Source: Enterospora canceri
Lineage: Eukaryota > Microsporidia > Enterocytozoonidae
Reading direction: 5' to 3'
Length of the DNA: 27,852 bases
Assembly (NCBI GenBank): GCA_002087915.1
Contig: LWDP01000051.1
Coordinates: 1-27,852, forward strand
Below, piece by piece: positions 8,926 to 16,241 of this stretch (positions are counted from its first letter, which is position 1; the number at the start of each line of letters is the position of its first letter). The position numbers and the translations under genes are program-made. The notes beneath the pieces are model-generated. The model ran no database searches and was not told the DNA's origin. It was given only the letters and a program-made list of their open reading frames with translations.

Positions 8926-9411
8926 ATGCAAAATAGCAAATTTCGCCTAGCACTTTCAGCAGCAAAAGAGGGAGCAGAACAGAACGAGCTTCCTGTTGGA
9001 TGCGCACTCTTCTACAACGGCATTCTGTTCAAGACGGAACACAACAAGACCAACGTAAATGAAGACCCATTGGCTCACTGTGAACTCCTTGTTTTAAGGG
9101 AGTTTATTCAGACTCACAATAATGTATCAGAATACAGTATGGAGTTATACGTCACCCTGGAACCATGTGTGATGTGTTATAGGGCATATAGTGATTTATG
9201 TGATGAGACACAGTCAGTATCAATCGTATTTGGGGCATATAATGAAATATTTGGAATGACAAAAGTGTTCAGAAATGGAATGAATACCAGTTTACTGTAC
9301 AGGTGCATTGAGAGTGAAGAAGCAGTTGAAATTGTACGGGAATTTTACAAAAATAACAGAAATATAAGGGTAGGACAAGTATCAGGGGAATCAACCAGTC
9401 AAAATCGGTGA
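8926..9411 (+). CDS. TAD2: tRNA-specific adenosine deaminase, Tad2-like (A34 to inosine)
   Basis: Zinc deaminase of the cytidine/deoxycytidylate fold, expected to convert wobble adenosine 34 to inosine in cytosolic tRNAs, normally as a heterodimer with Tad3. Seen in 161 residues: the ALSAAKEGAEQNELPVGCAL start typical of TadA/Tad2; zinc ligand and proton shuttle His51-x-Glu53 in a variant HCE (HAE is usual); and PCVMC with zinc ligands Cys81 and Cys84. The retained catalytic Glu favours the active Tad2 subunit over the Tad3 partner, which usually lacks it. The C-terminal FGAYNEIFGM segment also fits. Start at 8926 follows TACCCCTGATATATT. The kinesin gene begins 27 bp downstream on the same strand. 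A different cytidine-deaminase-fold enzyme is the main alternative. Confidence 0.82.
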   Translation: MQNSKFRLALSAAKEGAEQNELPVGCALFYNGILFKTEHNKTNVNEDPLAHCELLVLREFIQTHNNVSEYSMELYVTLEPCVMCYRAYSDLCDETQSVSIVFGAYNEIFGMTKVFRNGMNTSLLYRCIESEEAVEIVREFYKNNRNIRVGQVSGESTSQNR

Positions 9412-9438
9412 TAATAGGCAGAATCAATTTTACCCCCA

Positions 9439-11601
9439 ATGTCTGAATCAGTAGTCGTCCATCAAATCAACACGAACAAAATATGCATTTTGTTTATCAT
9501 TACGCATATTTTCTATATAGTTTTATGCACTAGATTAGCCCACAGAAATAGGAAAATGAAACAGAGAAGTCAACTGATGAAAGAGCATCGGATGATGAAC
9601 AGTGGGCTGATTGGGAGGCAGAGTGGTCGAAGCAGAGGCAGCTTCGTTGACGAGAGGGTGGTTTCGAACAAAACGAGCATCGATGTCCTAGTTCGAATCA
9701 GACCCAGTCAAAATGCAAATCCAGAAATAGCCCACCAGGGTAACTCAATTAGTGTCAGAAACAAACTGTTCTATTTCAATACCATTTACACTGGTGAAAC
9801 AAATCAGGAGATATTCAGTAGCAAAATAGCAGATTTAGTCGACGTATTCAGTCAGGGTGGAAATGCAACTGTAATCGCGTATGGGCAGACTGGAAGTGGG
9901 AAGACTCACACGATGTTCAGCAACAAGGAGGATGTGGGATTGGTCTATCAGACACTTGCGTCTCTAGGAAGCAGAATCCATGACATAGAAATGTATGAGA
10001 TCTACAATGAGAATATTTACGACCTGTTGAATGAGTACAACAAGTGTGAAATAGGTGAAGGAGGAATCAAGGGAATCAGAAGACGGGTAGTAGAAGAGAA
10101 GGAAGAAATGAGGGAGATTGTTGAAGAAGGAATGAAATATCGAACTACGAAATCAACGTGTTTGAATAGCTCATCAAGTCGATCCCATTTGATATTGAGA
10201 ATAAGCAATACGCCAAATAGCAATAAGAGTGGTGTATTCACATTCGTAGATTTGGCTGGATCAGAACGAACTAGTGTGACAAATGAAGTAGGTGAATCAG
10301 AAAGAAGAAAAGAGAGCATTGAGATCAACAAGGGGCTTCTTGCCCTTGGAAATGTGATCAATACGCTTCATTCAAATCAGAGTGCCCTGAATCAGTCAAT
10401 CTATGTTCCATATAGATCATCCAAATTGACTAGAATTCTGAAGGAATCATTAGTTGGAAATGTGCGATTTATTACCTGTGTGAGAAAGGACGTATCAAAT
10501 ACATTCGAATCAAGCAACTCATTGACGTATGCAGCACGAATGAGCAGTATCAAGGAGACATTTACGAGAAATAGGGTGGATATGTGTGAGACAGAGATGT
10601 TGAAGAGGGAAATAGAGAAGTACAAGAAGGAAGTATGCGAATTAAGGGAGTTTATTAGGAAGAATATGGGTGATAGGAGAAATATAGTGGAAAATAATAA
10701 GGTAGAAGAGAAGACTACTGAAATAAGTACTTCTGAGAATATCAGTAACAATCACCTTAGAAAACCAATTAAGGTGGAATTTGTTACTGAGCCAACTACG
10801 GCTGAATTCATCCAAAACAAGCACATTGATCCAATAGCAACCAAACCAACACCAATCAGAATCACCATTAGAGATATTGATCAATATAATGGTGGTCTAG
10901 TTGCATACACTGACAGGTGTGAGTTAGTCAGAATCACAAATGGATCCACTATCACCCCAATATGCAAAACAAGTCTCACAGCACTCCTTGTCACTGATGA
11001 ATTGATCTATATTGGTAATAGAAATATGCTACGATCAATTGGTACAGGTGGAATGAGACTGATACGTGTATTCTCCCACAAAATATCCAATATATTCCCA
11101 AATCAGAATAACCTGATTATCAAACTGTCAAATAGAGTCATAGAGTACGATATCAACCATAATACAGAATCACTCCTATACAGTGGATCAAATATCAACC
11201 AGATTGTGGTATCAAATGAGACAGTCTACTTCATATTTGATAGACTGATTGAATACCGTAATAAGAGAGATGAATCCATTCCAATCTACACCAGTACTAC
11301 CAGAATAATCAGAGTACTCCTACTGAATAGCACCCTGATATCAATTAGTTCTACTATTGCACTAATTCAGAATGATAGAATAGTGAGGGTGATTGAATCA
11401 GGTGGAATAGTAGATGGGTGTATTGATTCAGGTAGAATATTCACCCTATCAAAAGAGTACGTTGATGAATATGACAGTGATATGATCAAAATAAGGCGGT
11501 ATTCAATACTACCCAACAAATACAGTAGAATCAGAGTATGTGGCACCAAGATGTATTTAGTAGGAGACCAGACTGATGTAGTTGATCTCATTGATCTGTA
11601 G
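9439..11601 (+). CDS. Kinesin with N-terminal membrane helix and C-terminal propeller-like region
   Basis: Microtubule motor, 720 residues. Seen: a hydrophobic segment at about 15-33 followed by RLAHRNRK, fitting a signal anchor with the motor in the cytosol; the motor domain from about 79 to 372, with P-loop GQTGSGKTHTM (149-159), switch I NSSSSRSH and switch II DLAGSER; a short heptad coil at about 380-412; then a Thr/Glu-rich linker and, from about 480, repeated short beta-strand units (LIYIGNRN, NLIIKLSN, TVYFIFDR, RIFTLSKE, KMYLVGDQ) resembling a WD/beta-propeller. Motor, coil and C-terminal propeller is the order in KIF21-type kinesin-4, but the subfamily cannot be settled by eye. The start at 9439 is directly preceded by TTTACCCCCA, supporting inclusion of the membrane helix; the next in-frame ATG (9556) would remove it and has a weaker context. 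The gene ends 2 bp from an opposing stop. Confidence 0.88.
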   Translation: MSESVVVHQINTNKICILFIITHIFYIVLCTRLAHRNRKMKQRSQLMKEHRMMNSGLIGRQSGRSRGSFVDERVVSNKTSIDVLVRIRPSQNANPEIAHQGNSISVRNKLFYFNTIYTGETNQEIFSSKIADLVDVFSQGGNATVIAYGQTGSGKTHTMFSNKEDVGLVYQTLASLGSRIHDIEMYEIYNENIYDLLNEYNKCEIGEGGIKGIRRRVVEEKEEMREIVEEGMKYRTTKSTCLNSSSSRSHLILRISNTPNSNKSGVFTFVDLAGSERTSVTNEVGESERRKESIEINKGLLALGNVINTLHSNQSALNQSIYVPYRSSKLTRILKESLVGNVRFITCVRKDVSNTFESSNSLTYAARMSSIKETFTRNRVDMCETEMLKREIEKYKKEVCELREFIRKNMGDRRNIVENNKVEEKTTEISTSENISNNHLRKPIKVEFVTEPTTAEFIQNKHIDPIATKPTPIRITIRDIDQYNGGLVAYTDRCELVRITNGSTITPICKTSLTALLVTDELIYIGNRNMLRSIGTGGMRLIRVFSHKISNIFPNQNNLIIKLSNRVIEYDINHNTESLLYSGSNINQIVVSNETVYFIFDRLIEYRNKRDESIPIYTSTTRIIRVLLLNSTLISISSTIALIQNDRIVRVIESGGIVDGCIDSGRIFTLSKEYVDEYDSDMIKIRRYSILPNKYSRIRVCGTKMYLVGDQTDVVDLIDL

Positions 11602-11603
11602 CA

Positions 11604-11912
11604 TCAGACTGCCTCCTGCCTATTCTGGCTTCTTATTCCATTTACTAGTTCGCGTATCACCCTTCTACACCTAGAGAGTCTACTGCTTACTGCCTCATTC
11701 ACTCTCGTATAATACGATTGTATTCTACTAGTTATTCCACCAGTAATGCTACCACCTGATAGACCATGGGCGTAGTATTCAACTTGTACTTCCCTCATTC
11801 TCCTCTGACTGATCTCAGTCTCAATCCTATGCCACGTCTCCCTATGTCTGCTTCTGTTTGATGAATCATCTCTATCAAATACAGAATCATCAAATTGCTG
11901 ACTGTGCTTCAT
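11604..11912 (-). CDS. Hypothetical basic protein, 102 residues
   Basis: I do not recognise it. The open frame reaches a GTG at 11951, but the first ATG is at 11912, preceded by CTCTCCTATTCA, a weak form of the local start context. The protein is rich in Arg, Ser and Asp: a disordered N-terminal third (DDSSNRSRHRETW), a Gly/Ser turn (HGLSGGSITGG) and a helical arginine-rich C terminus. There is no signal peptide or membrane helix in the ATG-initiated form. It is tail to tail with the kinesin gene, 2 bp apart. It is retained as a gene because it fills the space between neighbours and has an ATG, but coding evidence is moderate. Confidence 0.5.
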   Translation of the reverse strand: MKHSQQFDDSVFDRDDSSNRSRHRETWHRIETEISQRRMREVQVEYYAHGLSGGSITGGITSRIQSYYTRVNEAVSSRLSRCRRVIRELVNGIRSQNRQEAV

Positions 11913-12075
11913 TGAATAGGAGAGTGAATAAATAAAAATAGTAGTAAACACTATTAGGGGAAATATAGGGGTGTACTAAGTATAGTATAATATAATTAGG
12001 TAGTATGGTAGTTAGTATCGTAGTTACCTACTATACTTATTCTACCTACATATCAACTTACTCTAATTACTCTAA

Positions 12076-12662
12076 TTACTCCACTACCACCCTGATGTTC
12101 TTGGTATTTGCTACCATTCTCTTTGGACTCCCCTTTCTCTTCCTAAACAGAATCAAATTCATCCTCTTCTCATCCTCAGTGCTCTCTTCACCACAGCAGA
12201 ATATTCTACTCAATATCCCCATTCTTTCATCCTTACCATTTTTACCATTTTTACCTATTTTATCACTAGTCTGATCCAATAGCACCAAATAGTCAAATGC
12301 CTTATGATCAAAATCAACCATTGCATTATTAGTGCATCCTACTCTCATACCATCATTCCCACACTTCTCAATCTGCTCTACCATCTTCGTGAATTCGTGA
12401 TCGTCCTCCTCCACTGATCCATCTTCGTGTTGAGCAATCTGCCTCTCAATTGGCTCCAGCTTCTTCCTCTCAATGAATGATGTCCTACTGACTTCATCCT
12501 CCCACTCCTGCTTCATCACCACCTCAATTGACTTGAAGTTACTCAATTTGTCACTGAATTCAGGATCACTATCAACAACGTGTCAGTGAAGGATGTATCA
12601 GTGAAGGAGTGTTCTGGAATGTAGTTGTTCTCATTCTCATTCTTACTAGTGTTCTTTGACAT
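12076..12662 (-). pseudogene. Hypothetical gene split by a frameshift (about 194 codons)
   Basis: Two overlapping frames read as one gene. The ATG at 12662 is directly preceded by TTAACCC, a perfect local start context, and opens an Asn/Glu/Thr-rich frame that stops at 12543-12545. A second frame, open from 12582 to 12076, carries the bulk of the protein but has no ATG start in the matching place. The shift therefore lies between 12546 and 12582. The protein is acidic and hydrophilic, with a CC pair after a hydrophobic residue run (ILSRIFCCGEE), a plausible lipidation site, and a basic C terminus (RKRKGSPKR). No family recognised. A one-base sequencing or assembly error is the simplest explanation; a true pseudogene or programmed shift cannot be excluded. 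Confidence 0.55.
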
Positions 12663-12690
12663 GGGTTAAATTAAATAGAAAAATGAGAAT

Positions 12691-12802
12691 AGTAGGGGTA
12701 GTTACCTAAGTTGGTAGTTAGTAGGGGTAGTTACCCAGGTTGGTAGGGGTAGTTACCCTTCTACCCATCTATCTACCGTTCTACCTATCTACCGTTCTAC
12801 CC
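12691..12802. repeat. Short tandem repeats upstream of DPH1
   Basis: Two imperfect copies of a 29-bp unit starting AGTAGGGGTAGTTACC (12691-12719 and from 12720) are followed by a third partial copy (GGTAGGGGTAGTTACCC, about 12742-12758). Then come two copies of a 16-bp unit, ATCTACCGTTCTACC plus T or C (12771-12802). All lie between the divergent starts at 12662 and 12824, so they may form the shared promoter region or be neutral minisatellite. Confidence 0.8.
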
Positions 12803-12814
12803 ATATATTTTCAC

Positions 12815-13414
12815 CCCCATATAATGCCAATCAGATTAAAGGAGCCATCAAAATACCAAAACAGTGCTCCTGGCCTCCCTTCAAACTACAATTTCGAACT
12901 ATCCAAGACACTTGGTCGCATTGAGAGGCTGATACGATCCAATCCATCACAGGCTACGACCACAATCACCCTCCAGTTTCCAGATGGCCTCCTCCAGTTC
13001 AGCCCAGTCATCTCTGACGTCATTCTCAGCAACTTTGATGTATCAGTTACGGTATTAAGTGACGTCATATACGGAGCATGCTGTGTCGATGACCACTACG
13101 AATCTGATTTACTNCCCCATATAATGCCAATCAGATTAAAGGAGCCATCAAAATACCAAAACAGTGCTCCTGGCCTCCCTTCAAACTACAATTTCGAACT
13201 ATCCAAGACACTTGGTCGCATTGAGAGGCTGATACGATCCAATCCATCACAGGCTACGACCACAATCACCCTCCAGTTTCCAGATGGCCTCCTCCAGTTC
13301 AGCCCAGTCATCTCTGACGTCATTCTCAGCAACTTTGATGTATCAGTTACGGTATTAAGTGACGTCATATACGGAGCATGCTGTGTCGATGACCACTACG
13401 AATCTGATTTACTG
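12815..13414. repeat. 299-bp perfect duplication around an N at 13114 (assembly artefact)
   Basis: Bases 12815-13113 are identical to 13115-13413, with one N between, giving an exact 300-bp offset. The copy carries the DPH1 start codon and its first 96 codons. The same geometry recurs at 22509 and 23114. Two contigs with a 299-bp overlap were evidently abutted with an N rather than merged. The true sequence should contain one copy, so the upstream region of DPH1 is the one before 12815. Confidence 0.93.
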
Positions 13415-14212
13415 ATCCATTACGGCCACAGCTGTCTGATAAACGTGAATGAGATGAGCGTGAGTGTGCTCTACGTCTTCGTGGAGGTGGCATTTGAGAC
13501 TGATCACCTGATGGAGATGATTTGTAGGGAATTTGTAGAAAAAGGAAGTGGGCCACTTTCACTGATTTCAACGGTGCAATTCAATTCACTAACTAACGGT
13601 GTGGCACACGCAGTGAATAGAATCCATTCTGGAAGTGTGATAGTCCCACAAGTCAGGCCTCTTTCTCGTGGAGAGGTGCTTGGATGCACGTCTCCTGTGA
13701 TTCGGACTGAGAATACGCTCTACATCGGTGATGGTAGGTTTCACCTTGAGGCAGCAATGATAGGAAACAGGGGCACGTTCTACAAGTACTGTCCATTCAG
13801 TAGGAGGATGACACGAGAGGAGTACGACGTAACGAGGAAGATTGAGACGAGGAAGAAGGCAGTTGAGTCGTTTAGGAAGAGTGAGAGTGTTGGAATCGTA
13901 ATGAGTGGATTGGGGAAGCAGGGTAATAGGTTACTGGTAAAAAGAGTAGGAGAATATATTAGTAGAAATATGGGTGAATGTAGGGTGTACAGGATATCAG
14001 TTAATGAGGTATCAGGGGAGGTGTTGGATGCGTATTCGTTCATAGACGGATTTGTTCAGGTTGGGTGTCCTAGGCTGAGCATCGATTGGGGTGAGTCGTA
14101 TCATAGGCCACTTTTGAATCCATACGAGTTGATGGGGCTGATTGGTGATCAATATGAAATGGATTATTACAGTAAGGAGGATGTGAAACCATGGGGTAGT
14201 TACTACGGTTGA
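13124..14212 (+). CDS. DPH1: DPH1, diphthamide biosynthesis 3-amino-3-carboxypropyl transferase subunit
   Basis: Radical-SAM-type subunit that, with Dph2, transfers the aminocarboxypropyl group of S-adenosylmethionine to a histidine of elongation factor 2, the first step of diphthamide synthesis in the cytosol. Seen in 362 residues: LPSNYNFELSKTLGRIE near the start; the three Fe-S cysteine sites in GACCVDD (residues 85-90), LGCTSP (Cys188) and VGCPRLSIDWG (Cys315); and the DPH1 motifs HYGHSCL, YIGDGRFHLEA and a C-terminal MDYYS. All three cysteines support DPH1 over DPH2. The start follows CCCCATATA. A longer in-frame open frame from 12740 exists only because of the artefactual duplication, whose first copy (12824-13113) repeats residues 1-96. 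The length is compact but complete. Confidence 0.93.
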   Translation: MPIRLKEPSKYQNSAPGLPSNYNFELSKTLGRIERLIRSNPSQATTTITLQFPDGLLQFSPVISDVILSNFDVSVTVLSDVIYGACCVDDHYESDLLIHYGHSCLINVNEMSVSVLYVFVEVAFETDHLMEMICREFVEKGSGPLSLISTVQFNSLTNGVAHAVNRIHSGSVIVPQVRPLSRGEVLGCTSPVIRTENTLYIGDGRFHLEAAMIGNRGTFYKYCPFSRRMTREEYDVTRKIETRKKAVESFRKSESVGIVMSGLGKQGNRLLVKRVGEYISRNMGECRVYRISVNEVSGEVLDAYSFIDGFVQVGCPRLSIDWGESYHRPLLNPYELMGLIGDQYEMDYYSKEDVKPWGSYYG

Positions 14213-14280
14213 AATGGTTATAGTGAAGTGAAATGGTTGATAGTAAAGTGAAATGGTTATTAATAAAGTAAAATGACTAT
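14210..14280. repeat. Imperfect 19-20-bp tandem repeat after DPH1
   Basis: Three to four units beginning TGAAATGGTT and ending AAG (14210-14228, 14229-14248, 14249-14268, then a degenerate part) lie directly on and after the DPH1 stop codon. The rest of the 194-bp gap to the Pth2 gene is AT-rich, and I see no further gene there. Confidence 0.75.
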
Positions 14281-14406
14281 TTTATACCCCTCCTTCAGTA
14301 TGGTAGACATTATTGTACTACCAGATTCCAAGGAAGAATACTGGTCTAATTAGTAGGCTACATATTTTACTAACTAAATTGTTGCAGTTTATTTATTACT
14401 ATTTAG

Positions 14407-14925
14407 TTAGTATAACTTACACTCTCCTGTAAATCTGTCTATTTCTTCTGAATAATCTGGTCCAATACCAATCACCGTATTGGATCCAGCCTTGATTTGC
14501 GTCCTTCCTGCATCAGTGATCATCACGTAATTAATCAGATCATACTCGTACAACTTGCTGTATATCCCATTGAATGCCCCCACATCCGCCTTTACCACCA
14601 CCTTGGCACATCCACTCCTCTTCCACTTGCTGTACATCCCCCTTATCTCCCTGTTTTCCATCACTCTTTCCACTATTCCATCATACGCGTGCATACACTG
14701 TGATATCACTTTACCCTTTTTCATTCCTAGTGAATTATTGACTAGAAATACCATTTTGAGACTATTCTGCTTATTGAGGGTAGAATAATGAATTCTACTT
14801 CTGGTTGTTTCACTATTCTGGTTCAGGAATATGCTACTGATTTGTCTACTAATTTGCTTACTGAGTCTTCTTCCTACTGCTATTCCAATAATGATGAAAC
14901 ACGTACAAAGTACAAGTGGAATCAT
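14407..14925 (-). CDS. PTH2: Peptidyl-tRNA hydrolase 2 with N-terminal membrane anchor
   Basis: Archaeal/eukaryotic Pth2/Bit1-family enzyme that releases peptides from peptidyl-tRNA dropped by ribosomes. Seen in 172 residues: a hydrophobic N-terminal helix (about 2-18) followed by RRLSKQ, which predicts an anchor with the enzyme in the cytosol; a polar linker; then the whole domain from about residue 58, with KMVFLVNNSLGMKKGKVISQ, the CMHA helix, CAKVVVKAD, and the family hallmark DAGRTQIKAGSNTVIGIGP near the end. The start at 14925 follows TATCCCA. It is head to head with the next gene, 22 bp between the two ATGs. An N-terminal hydrophobic segment is known in some eukaryotic Pth2 proteins, so the anchor is unusual but not unique. 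Confidence 0.9.
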   Translation of the reverse strand: MIPLVLCTCFIIIGIAVGRRLSKQISRQISSIFLNQNSETTRSRIHYSTLNKQNSLKMVFLVNNSLGMKKGKVISQCMHAYDGIVERVMENREIRGMYSKWKRSGCAKVVVKADVGAFNGIYSKLYEYDLINYVMITDAGRTQIKAGSNTVIGIGPDYSEEIDRFTGECKLY

Positions 14926-14947
14926 TGGGATAAAAATAGTTTAGCCC
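14926..14947. promoter_or_regulatory. 22-bp bidirectional promoter/leader
   Basis: The whole space between two opposed start codons. It begins TGGG and ends GCCC, so each gene has the CCC start context on its own strand, around an A/T-rich core (ATAAAAATAG). Any transcript with a leader of more than 22 nt must begin inside the opposite gene's coding region. Confidence 0.7.
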
Positions 14948-15559
14948 ATGATAGGAATTGGTGCTGTTATTGGGGTGATATTGCGTAACAATGACAGGTT
15001 TCAGATCATGGAAAGTAGTTCATTGGGTATAGTACCAGTTGAAGGGGGTGGATACCAGTTTGAGACCAAGAATGAGACTGAAATAGTCTATGAAGGAAGA
15101 AAGTACGTGATACCAGGGAGAATGAGGGTGGAGGCCATTGATAGGGCAATGACTGTAAGAAAGAGTATCAGGTCGAGTACACTGATATCAAAGTATGGTA
15201 GATATGGATTATGTAGAACAGTTGATGGGATTAGGATGGAATTTGGGTATGAATTGGGTGGAATTAGGATGGTGTGTAACAAGGATATGATCAAATTGAT
15301 CAATATTGGTGATAAGCGTATTATTAGTGTTGAATCAGGTTTATTCTATAATGATACAAGACACCTTAGGATATTCACAACATACTTTGATACTGGTTTA
15401 GAGTGGATTAATGTTGAATCAGACACCAATTTGATTAGTAGGGGAGATATCAGTGCTTATGTTAATCAAATTGGTAGTGGAATAGTAGTCATATTGGGGA
15501 TATCAGTGCTTATATTCATAGGATGGCTGTACTACAAGGGTACTAAGTGGGTAGAATAG
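14948..15559 (+). CDS. Hypothetical membrane protein, 203 residues
   Basis: I do not recognise the family. The start is directly preceded by TTTAGCCC. The N terminus is hydrophobic (MIGIGAVIGVIL) and the C terminus has a clear membrane helix (GIVVILGISVLIFIGWLYY) followed by a short KGTKWVE tail. The roughly 150 residues between are beta-rich and contain few cysteines. The layout suggests either a signal peptide plus C-terminal anchor or a two-helix hairpin topology with the middle part on one side of the membrane. It shares its 22-bp promoter with membrane-anchored Pth2, so co-expression is plausible. Confidence 0.65.
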   Translation: MIGIGAVIGVILRNNDRFQIMESSSLGIVPVEGGGYQFETKNETEIVYEGRKYVIPGRMRVEAIDRAMTVRKSIRSSTLISKYGRYGLCRTVDGIRMEFGYELGGIRMVCNKDMIKLINIGDKRIISVESGLFYNDTRHLRIFTTYFDTGLEWINVESDTNLISRGDISAYVNQIGSGIVVILGISVLIFIGWLYYKGTKWVE

Positions 15560-15565
15560 TAGAAT

Positions 15566-15665
15566 AATAGCTACTATAATAGTATAATAGCTACTATAAT
15601 AGAATAGTAGGTAGTATAATAGAATAATAGGTAGTATAGTAGTATAATAGCTACTATAATAGAAT
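15566..15665. repeat. Five-copy 20-bp minisatellite
   Basis: Five contiguous 20-bp units: 15566-15585, 15586-15605, 15606-15625, 15626-15645 and 15646-15665. Type units are AATAGCTACTATAATAGAAT and AATAGGTAGTATAGTAGTAT. The variable centre alternates between CTAC and its reverse complement GTAG, so adjacent units can pair in inverted orientation. It lies in the convergent 3' spacer between 15559 and 15714; I see no gene in it. Confidence 0.9.
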
Positions 15666-15713
15666 AAGTACAATAACATGTAAATTACTATTTACATCAC
15701 CCTATTCAACTAC

Positions 15714-16232
15714 TCATTTATCATACTCCCCCAATATCAGCCCACTTTCCTCTATTCTTTTATCTAGAAACCCCCCTGTTCTCTTCCTTGCTATCCTCAA
15801 TAACTCTCCTATTCCTTCATACTCAATACTGTACTCCTTAATCTCATTCCATAGCATATCAACCAATACGTACGTGTTATCATCGTCCTTGTCTATTTCG
15901 TACTTATCCAGTACCACTCCAAGTGTCTTCAACCTGTATGAATCATTTATGATTGTATCCTTGTATAGAACACTCTCATAAATGAATCTGAGTCTCTCTC
16001 CTGATAATTCTGCTCCTGATACAATCCCATACATCCACCTACAATCAATTCTATCGTGATTCAAGACGTACTCGTAGATCAAGTCATCCAAAACAATTTC
16101 TGGTACTCTGCTTAGTATCCAGTCACACACTTCTACAACATCCTTGATAGACGGATTGAAGAATATCAAGTGGGCATTGTCTAGTACCAAATTGGTATCA
16201 CCCAAAATTGAGTCAACTTCTATTTCCCTCAT
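15714..16232 (-). CDS. Hypothetical acidic helical protein, 172 residues
   Basis: I do not recognise it. The start at 16232 is preceded by GGGCCAAAA, a G/C-run variant of the local context shared with the opposing gene only 9 bp away. The protein is predicted mostly helical, acidic (many D and E, with a DKDDDNTY turn), and has no signal peptide, membrane segment or cysteine cluster. Alternating helix-turn pattern and lengths (SIKDVVEVCDWIL, VLDDLIYEYVL, RLRFIYESVL) would fit a helical-repeat scaffold, but that is speculation. Confidence 0.6.
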   Translation of the reverse strand: MREIEVDSILGDTNLVLDNAHLIFFNPSIKDVVEVCDWILSRVPEIVLDDLIYEYVLNHDRIDCRWMYGIVSGAELSGERLRFIYESVLYKDTIINDSYRLKTLGVVLDKYEIDKDDDNTYVLVDMLWNEIKEYSIEYEGIGELLRIARKRTGGFLDKRIEESGLILGEYDK

Positions 16233-16241
16233 TTTTGGCCC
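16233..16241. promoter_or_regulatory. 9-bp divergent start-codon spacer
   Basis: Only TTTTGGCCC separates the two opposing ATGs. The central GGCC is its own reverse complement, so both genes use the same bases as their C-run start signal. This leaves no room for a conventional promoter or leader between the genes. Confidence 0.65.

Noticed and set aside
12005..12274. Forward 89-codon frame with a Tyr/Thr/Ser-rich and hydrophobic product.
   Set aside because: It lies largely antisense to the reverse frame at 12076-12582, lacks a C-run start, and its composition reflects AT-rich repeats.
12740..13123. N-terminal extension of DPH1 by about 128 residues.
   Set aside because: Produced by the duplicated 299 bp plus leader sequence; the extension repeats DPH1's own first 96 residues.
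14289..14387. Short frame with CCCCTCCTTCAGT before ATG, followed by a TACTAAC box and TTGTTGCAG, resembling a first exon plus intron.
   Set aside because: The frame is only 17 codons, there is no convincing 5' splice site, and too little sequence remains before the opposing Pth2 gene for a second exon.
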